From positions 36,263,442 through 36,327,441 of the forward strand of contig NC_054082.1 in assembly GCF_017562075.2 (NCBI RefSeq): DNA of 64,000 nt. Reading direction: 5' to 3'. The notes beneath the pieces are model-generated. The model was not told the DNA's origin and did no database searches. It saw only the letters and a list, made by a program, of their open reading frames with translations. The stretch is from Anopheles merus (Eukaryota > Arthropoda > Insecta > Diptera > Culicidae). Positions within the stretch are counted from its first letter, which is position 1. Each line of letters begins with the position of its first letter. Positions 58,301 through 64,000 of the stretch are shown here, piece by piece. Made by a program: the position numbers and the translations under genes.

Positions 58301-60354
58301 GCGCTGGCCGTGCGCATGATAAAGGCAGATATTGAGCAGGCCGCCGGCAATCCAAGCAGCTTCTGTTGTCTTTGACAGCTGTGGTAGATGAGTTGGCTCC
58401 GAACCGTGTGCTCCGTGCTTGCCGGACGGAATAGTTTACTTTAGCAGGACGCTGTTGTCTAGTGCAAACACACGACTTGACCACAATAGAGGCAGGCGTG
58501 CGAATACATGTCGCCCACAAACGTTACCATGCGTGCGTATAGGTTTTTGAGTGTGTGTGTTTTTTTACTAAACCATTACAATACTATTGATTGCTGTAGG
58601 AGCATAACGGTGGCAACCATATTTGTCATATGCGTTAGACAGATCTATTTGACTTCAAGATATAAAATAAAATCATATCCACAACATCTTTCAACGGCAA
58701 TTGCGTTGAGACGGTTTGACACAGCAAATGTCCAAACTATGCACACCAATGACAGTGTAATCCTTGACGGAGATACAAAGAAACCATCGAAATTGTGGAA
58801 AACCCATAGGAATGACAAACAAAATCACATTCTTCTATGGTCTGCTATTGTCTCTGCTCATGTTTAAAGCACAGATTTATGTTGAAACCCTTGAGATTCG
58901 GTGTCCGAGGGTGTCCGATATTGTGCCCGGTAGGTGACGGTAGGTGACGCATGCTGTAGCCGGTCACCATTTGACAGCATCCTGGCGAGTTGGCGTAACT
59001 TATGGCACTACCTTCACTGTAACGACTTGCCCCATTCAATGTTACAACTTTTTCAATCGTGCGACGGTTTCGGTTTTTGGGGTCACGTAATGACTGTTGT
59101 ACGCTCAGTTTTGTTCAGTTTCTTTCTTTGTTTTTTAGCTGGTATTTGGTGACCCTCCTAACTTGCAGTTGTCGTTTGAAGGGAAGGGTCGAAATGCTGA
59201 TGCCGAAATGGTTGAACATTAAAAATGTATAACACGGCATTTTTAATAAGGTGTAAAATAAACATAGTGTTTCGAATATTTATTTTAGTCAATAGCGGAA
59301 CTAGATCTAATTGCTTATTTAAACTTAAATTCGTATTGTGAGAATAGAAAAGTCAACAATAATTTTGTATCCAAACACATGTCTTCACGACATTATTGCA
59401 CTCAATGCAACGAAATATGAATTTATCAAACATCTTCATAAGCTCATTTCATCAACGCGAGTGCCATTCAATGGTATTCAGTAGGCGCTGCCTTTCCTGC
59501 CAACATTGGAGCAATGAATGTTTATTAACATTCGTAGTATAAACTACTTGAAACCGGCACCCTTCTCCATTTGATATTTGAGATTTTAGTGGCAGTGCAA
59601 GTCAGCAGCCACATTAAAGTCATCAGATCAAAGCACCCGTTAGACGATTGCCCACATCAATGAAGACGAAGATACCCAATGGTAGTAACAGTAGTAATGG
59701 GAAAACATAATACTGTTTGATTTAAAAACATTCCCGGCGCCCCTTACACCACCCACCCGGGTAGCAGTTCCTCCAGTAATCTCAAGAACCGCACAGCGCA
59801 TTCGACCAATATCTCCAACGACGGCGACACACATTTCCATTAAATCAGAAATCGAATGGTTTTTCTCTCGCTAGTCAAAACATATTCACGACCACCAGAC
59901 CCGGCCACAGACACAGACGCGCATGCAGAAGCGCCAGGAAAGATAGACAAATCGTTCACCCGTTCCCCGGCTCTAGTCGCTGCCCAATGAGTCGCATCGC
60001 TCTAACGACGCACAGTGACACAGTGCGACTAGCCGAAAAAAGCGCACAACCGAATGTTGCCAATGGGAGGCGATGTGGTTTTTCAGTGAAAGAGACACAC
60101 ACATCTTGTGTCACGTCGTAAGAAGTATTTTCTACTCCACTTCACTGCGAGGGGCGATTGGCTTTTCTTCGTCGAGTGCTCTCGTCACAGCCCAAAAAAA
60201 CGCCCAGCCACTTGCAGTTCAGCGCGTTCGTGTAGAAAGAAAGGATACGGGAAGGATAGGAAAAGTTGTTGAAAAAGTGCATGTTGAAGTAAAGAAAGAT
60301 GGAAAATTACTTTTTGTACATTTAAAAAATATTTCAGATAATTTTTAGCCATGT
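55400..60354. other. intergenic region upstream of the stomatin-like gene
   Basis: GC-rich to about 56.6 kb, probably including the promoter of the minus-strand gene, then AT-rich with an ATT/TTA-rich run at about 56863-56935. A repeat element lies at 57003-57179. A tandem GGTAGGTGAC duplication lies near 58930. Overlapping frames at 55.7-56.4 kb on both strands are compositional. No supported gene. Confidence 0.55.
57003..57179. repeat. short inverted-repeat element (about 180 bp)
   Basis: The right end, reverse-complemented, begins TACAGGGTTTCCTACGATTT and continues TATTGGTCAGTTCCCATT. The left end carries a degraded match (GTTTCTACGATTTTTTGGTC). The same end occurs at 28173. The form fits a small TA-flanked mini-transposon with no coding capacity. 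Confidence 0.5.
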
Positions 60355-60586
60355 AAGTAGTGTAATGGAGCCGGTCTCGTAGTACAGTCGTCAACTCGTA
60401 CAACTTAACAACATGCCCGTCATGGGTTCAATCCCCAAATACACCGCGCCGCCATACGTAGGACTGACTATCCTGCTATGGGGGGGAATCAATTAGTCAC
60501 TGAAAGCCAAAGCCCACAAGTGGGTACAGGCAGGCCTTGACCGACATCGGTTGTTGTGCCTAAGAAGAAGAAGAAGTAGTGTAATG
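60355..60586 (+). mobile_element. tRNA-derived SINE copy 5
   Basis: Core 60368-60573, starting GAGCCGGTCTCG and ending in an (AAG)n tail. The duplication AAGTAGTGTAATG is at 60355-60367 and 60574-60586. The B-box region reads GGTTCAATCCC here. Confidence 0.93.
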
Positions 60587-63500
60587 TTTAAGCCATTATT
60601 TGAAGGATTCAAAACTGGGAGAAAGGATTCACTTTAGCTATGCATTCAAGCACTAATCCCCATACCATACATATCGTACAAAACTTCTGGCAGATTACGC
60701 ACAGAAGTGCATTCAGTGCAAATTGCACAGCACAAAGCATGCACCCGGCCATCAGCTTGCGAGCGGAATCCAGAGCTCACTTTACGATTTGAATCATTGC
60801 AGATAACGACTAAATTAGTATTAAGCCCAGAAATCCCCTGCCAAGACATCCAGGCAGTCGGAGGGTAAACAGTAAGAAACAGTCACGACAAAAAAGGGGA
60901 AACAGCTGCAGCTAATCCTGTAGCATCTTTATGCATTTCTTCCTTCCCCTGCGCTGGTGGTGCTTGGTTGTGTGGTGCGTTGTGTAAAAACTTGGCAAAC
61001 GACACCAGGCGCGCTTTGGTACGCCGCCCCAACATCCACCTACCCTTGCCGTGTTGCATCCACTTCAAAACGGGAGAAAAGGACAAGCAACAAAAGTGTG
61101 GTGCATTTTTATATTATTATTCTCATTCACTTTGTACTTAGCATAGTATCTTGTGGAGTGAAATTATGCAGCGCAAAGTGTAAGATGGAGACAGACAGTG
61201 TGCTTGGGTTGATAGAAATGGACAATATTTTAAGGAAATTTAACAGCATTTTGCAATCTGAAAGTTCATAAAGAGTAAGTAAGTTGCTAAACTTTAAATT
61301 AGTTTCATTTTTTATACAATAAAAACCCAATGTTAGACGCTTTTACAGGAATTATCACACTTCAATTCACTAGTAAAGTGATGAGAATCAATTGTCATGT
61401 AAAACTAGATTTAATTAAAAAATCGCACACGCTCTGTAAAAACGCAAGGCCACCTTCCTTCCGTATCAAACCTTGTCCGCCCACCATGAAACGAACATTA
61501 TGAGCTTGTTTGTTCTCCAATCTCGACCGGCGACAGAGAAAACAAACAAACAAAACCAAAAAAAAAAAAAAAGCGCAACGAGCAAAGGATCACATTTGCA
61601 TGCATAATTTTCCTATCAGTTCCCGGGGCGAGATTATTTGAGCAAAATAAATGTGTTTTTGTGCTGTAAGTAGGATCATCCGGCATCGGTCTCGGCGTCG
61701 GTCCCGGAAGGGCAATAAACTAGCTAGTGGAGTGGGATAATGCATTTAACCGATTATTCGGTTTCTTCGGTATTGAAAAATTCCAAAGAAACTGCGAAAA
61801 ACACATTTCGCCACCGAACGCAAAGCGTGGCCGTTGTCGTCAATTTAGCAAACATAAAAGCGTTGGGACACCGAACGAGTGGGTTAACTACTTGTGCATT
61901 TATGAGCTCTGAAGCCTTCGGACGGGGAAGCATTCCAAATCCACTCCGCTTCCATGCTAAAAGGCATAAACAATGCCGGAAATTGCTGCTGCCATCAACT
62001 AACTAATCTTTGCCGCTATTTTTTGCTCCTTAGCTTCCAAACAACAAAACCTTTCCTGCCCACAGTGGTTCACACTTCAATGACCATCACGCCGACGACG
62101 AAGACGACGACTGACTTTTGTTCGGCACCACTACACTTCAACGGTGCTGCTACTCCCGTACACACTTTTCCCATTCATGGATGAGCACCAGATGAGCACG
62201 GCATGGCACATCGAACGACAGGGCAAAGGACAAAAGGGAAGAAAGGAAGGAAAAAAACACAACTAACCCAGCAGATAGAAAACTCACGCCCGCCGTGAAA
62301 ATGAAACAATGTCGTCCGTCGGCGTATCGGTTCGACCGACGTCCCATCTGCTTGCCCCGAAAACGCAAGAAAATTGAACTCCATCCGGCGTCCCAGACAA
62401 ACTGCCGCCACCGTGTGTCGTCGTACCGTTTATCGTTTCTTTGCTTTGTGCTGTAAGAAAAGGGAGTAGATGAAGGCAGCAAGCAACGCCAAAAAAAAAG
62501 GGGGGAACAAAACTCCCATCAGCCGTTTCGTCCGAGACGACAGCATCGTGAATCGAGAAACGGAAACGAACCGATCTCTGTTCGATTACCGCGCCTTGAA
62601 CTGGTGGCGCGCTCTGTCTATCAATTATGGCTGAACGGACGGACCAGCGCACTGAGGGGAGGTGGGGGGAGGGAGAAAGTGAGAAAACACAAATCGTGCG
62701 AAAAAAAACGGGCACCAGCGCACTGGGAGCAAAAGCAAACCCATCACCAGCAGATCAAGAGGTCAGGGTTTGAACAATCATTTCCGGTCCGGGCGATGAC
62801 GGGCGCGGCGTCGGTGTCGATACATTCCCGAGGGAGGGGAGGACCGGCGAAAAAAAGGAGGCGACAAGGCGTTCGTGATTTTTGGAGCAGAAGAACAACT
62901 AACAACCATTCATCGGAGAGATTGCAAGGAAAGGAACAAAAAGCTAGCCAAACCGGCCAAGAAGATAAAGTGTGTGTTTGTGTGAAAACGATATACTAAT
63001 TTTGGAAGGTGGGGAAAAGCAAGCGATCGATTTCGAAGGTGTTCCCATTCGCTGCCGTCCTTCGGTGGAGACGCCCAGTAGCTTTCGAGCAAATGTGTCT
63101 TGCTCGGTGATTTATTTAGCTTGCTAAACTCTTTACATTTCTCGCTGCTTGCTAAGCTGCCCAGATGGGGAAGAGTTTTGTCTTGGTGCGAAAGTTCTGG
63201 ACTGCACAGGCTGCATGAGTCAGCCAGTGGTGCGGTTGCCTGTTTCCATTCGGAGTTAAACTCTTCCTCAAGTCGGGAGGAAAGTTGTACCAATACTCTG
63301 CGATCCGCCCTGCAAGGCGTGAAAATGGCCTCCTTTCCGGCCCCGGGTCTGGGTATAATTGTTTTCTTAAGCTCACGCGCCCGTCGCTGGAACGCTCGCT
63401 GGGTGTCTGGATTTGCCTGGCGCAAGTGAAGTATTTATTGCACAAACGCGTACTGTTTATTATCTCTCGCTCTCTCGCTCGCTGGACCAAAACATGCAAA

Positions 63501-64000
63501 CAGTAAGGGATGCAGCAGTCCGAGATCCCTCTTTTCCCTTACTTTTTAGCTAATTAGTGACTTAATTTATGGATTTTTAACGTACCACACACACATACAC
63601 ACTGGGGAATGGGAATAATGGAGTGTGCGAAGGGGAGAGGCAACGAAACGAGAGACAGTTCAAGTGTTCAGCGCTTTAAAATTGAGATGGAGATGGGCCA
63701 CTCTAGGGGTGGGTCTCCGGACACCTTCTGTTTTTGTTAGGTGCAGTGCGTATAGGTGAATGTGTTTGTGTTGTTTTACACTCCAAAGCACCGCAGAAGA
63801 AAGAGCTAAGAAAAAAAAGAAACACATAATTTGCTGTTAAAACCGGTGTGCAGTGATTATCCGTTACAGCCACGTGTTGGAAGCGCAGCGCAAAACGGCG
63901 GGCGTGAGCAAAGTGTGGAGCGTGAGTTCTAAAAATATGCTTCCCTTATAATATTCCGCCCGCTCTAGATGCTCGCCGCTATAAATTATCCGTGAATGAT
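60587..64000. other. intergenic region at the window end
   Basis: Mixed composition; GC-rich at 62.2-63.5 kb with many overlapping frames. One exon-like minus-strand segment at 62288-62450 is listed separately. A CTATAAATT sequence near 63979 could be a core promoter, but the window ends before any frame could follow. Confidence 0.5.
62288..62450 (-). other. possible minus-strand internal exon
   Basis: The 163 nt are bounded by a strong acceptor (CCTTTTCTTACAG) and a good donor (GC/GTGAGT). Two frames are open throughout: one reads QSKETINGTTTHGGG and ends TPTDDIVSFSRR, the other contains DTRWRQFVWDAGWSS. With two open frames and no partner exon, the frame cannot be decided. It may belong to a gene with its 5' end outside the window. 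Confidence 0.22.

Noticed and set aside
62150..62715. 110- and 143-codon minus-strand frames as full genes
   Set aside because: They overlap in different frames and have no start context; only the splice-bounded middle part is kept as a weak exon candidate.

Overview
The window is animal nuclear DNA and most likely comes from a mosquito of the Anopheles gambiae group. Genes are sparse, intergenic DNA is AT-rich with GC-rich islands, introns have GT..AG borders, and promoters follow the arthropod TATA plus TCAGT pattern. Five copies of one tRNA-derived SINE resemble the SINE200 family I recall from Anopheles. The species is an inference; the intron structures and repeats are read directly.

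Four genes are well supported. (1) 9.5-10.9 kb, plus strand: a secreted leucine-rich-repeat protein of 411 aa, with a signal peptide split by a 125-bp intron, related in layout to coil-less LRIM-type proteins. (2) 24.0-27.5 kb, plus strand: GTP-type phosphoenolpyruvate carboxykinase (PEPCK), 650 aa in three coding exons. Two TATA/TCAGT promoters are visible. The upstream one gives a plain N-terminus; the one inside intron 1 would give an N-terminus that looks like a mitochondrial presequence. (3) 29.8-31.9 kb, plus strand: a single-exon, 699-aa disordered protein of unknown function with alternating NPF and FENP repeats, KEN motifs and basic RRS-type repeats. (4) 35.8-55.4 kb, minus strand: a stomatin/MEC-2-like SPFH membrane protein, reconstructed here from four exons whose phases all agree (361 aa), with a 17-kb intron. 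A probable small-peptide gene (33 aa, signal peptide, TATA box, poly(A) signal) lies on the plus strand inside that intron at 43.9-44.3 kb.

Mobile and repetitive DNA: five SINE copies, each with 11-13-bp target-site duplications (3.7, 21.0, 33.4, 51.5 and 60.4 kb); a 1.19-kb non-autonomous hAT-like element at 20.3-21.5 kb with an 8-bp duplication, internal 76-bp palindromic tandem repeats and one of the SINEs nested in it; a 29-bp-period minisatellite at 33.6-34.6 kb interrupted by a 135-bp hAT-like mini-element; a short inverted-repeat element end shared between 28.2 and 57.2 kb; a 238-bp (TG)n microsatellite; and a run of 31 G.

The rest is intergenic or intronic. Weak exon-like signals are listed at low confidence: minus-strand fragments at 1.3-1.9, 7.5, 11.2-12.5, 40.8 and 62.3 kb. 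The genes do not form a pathway. PEPCK is metabolic, the LRR protein is probably immune or extracellular, and the stomatin-like protein is a membrane scaffold. Two CTCF-like motifs lie on either side of the 699-aa gene.
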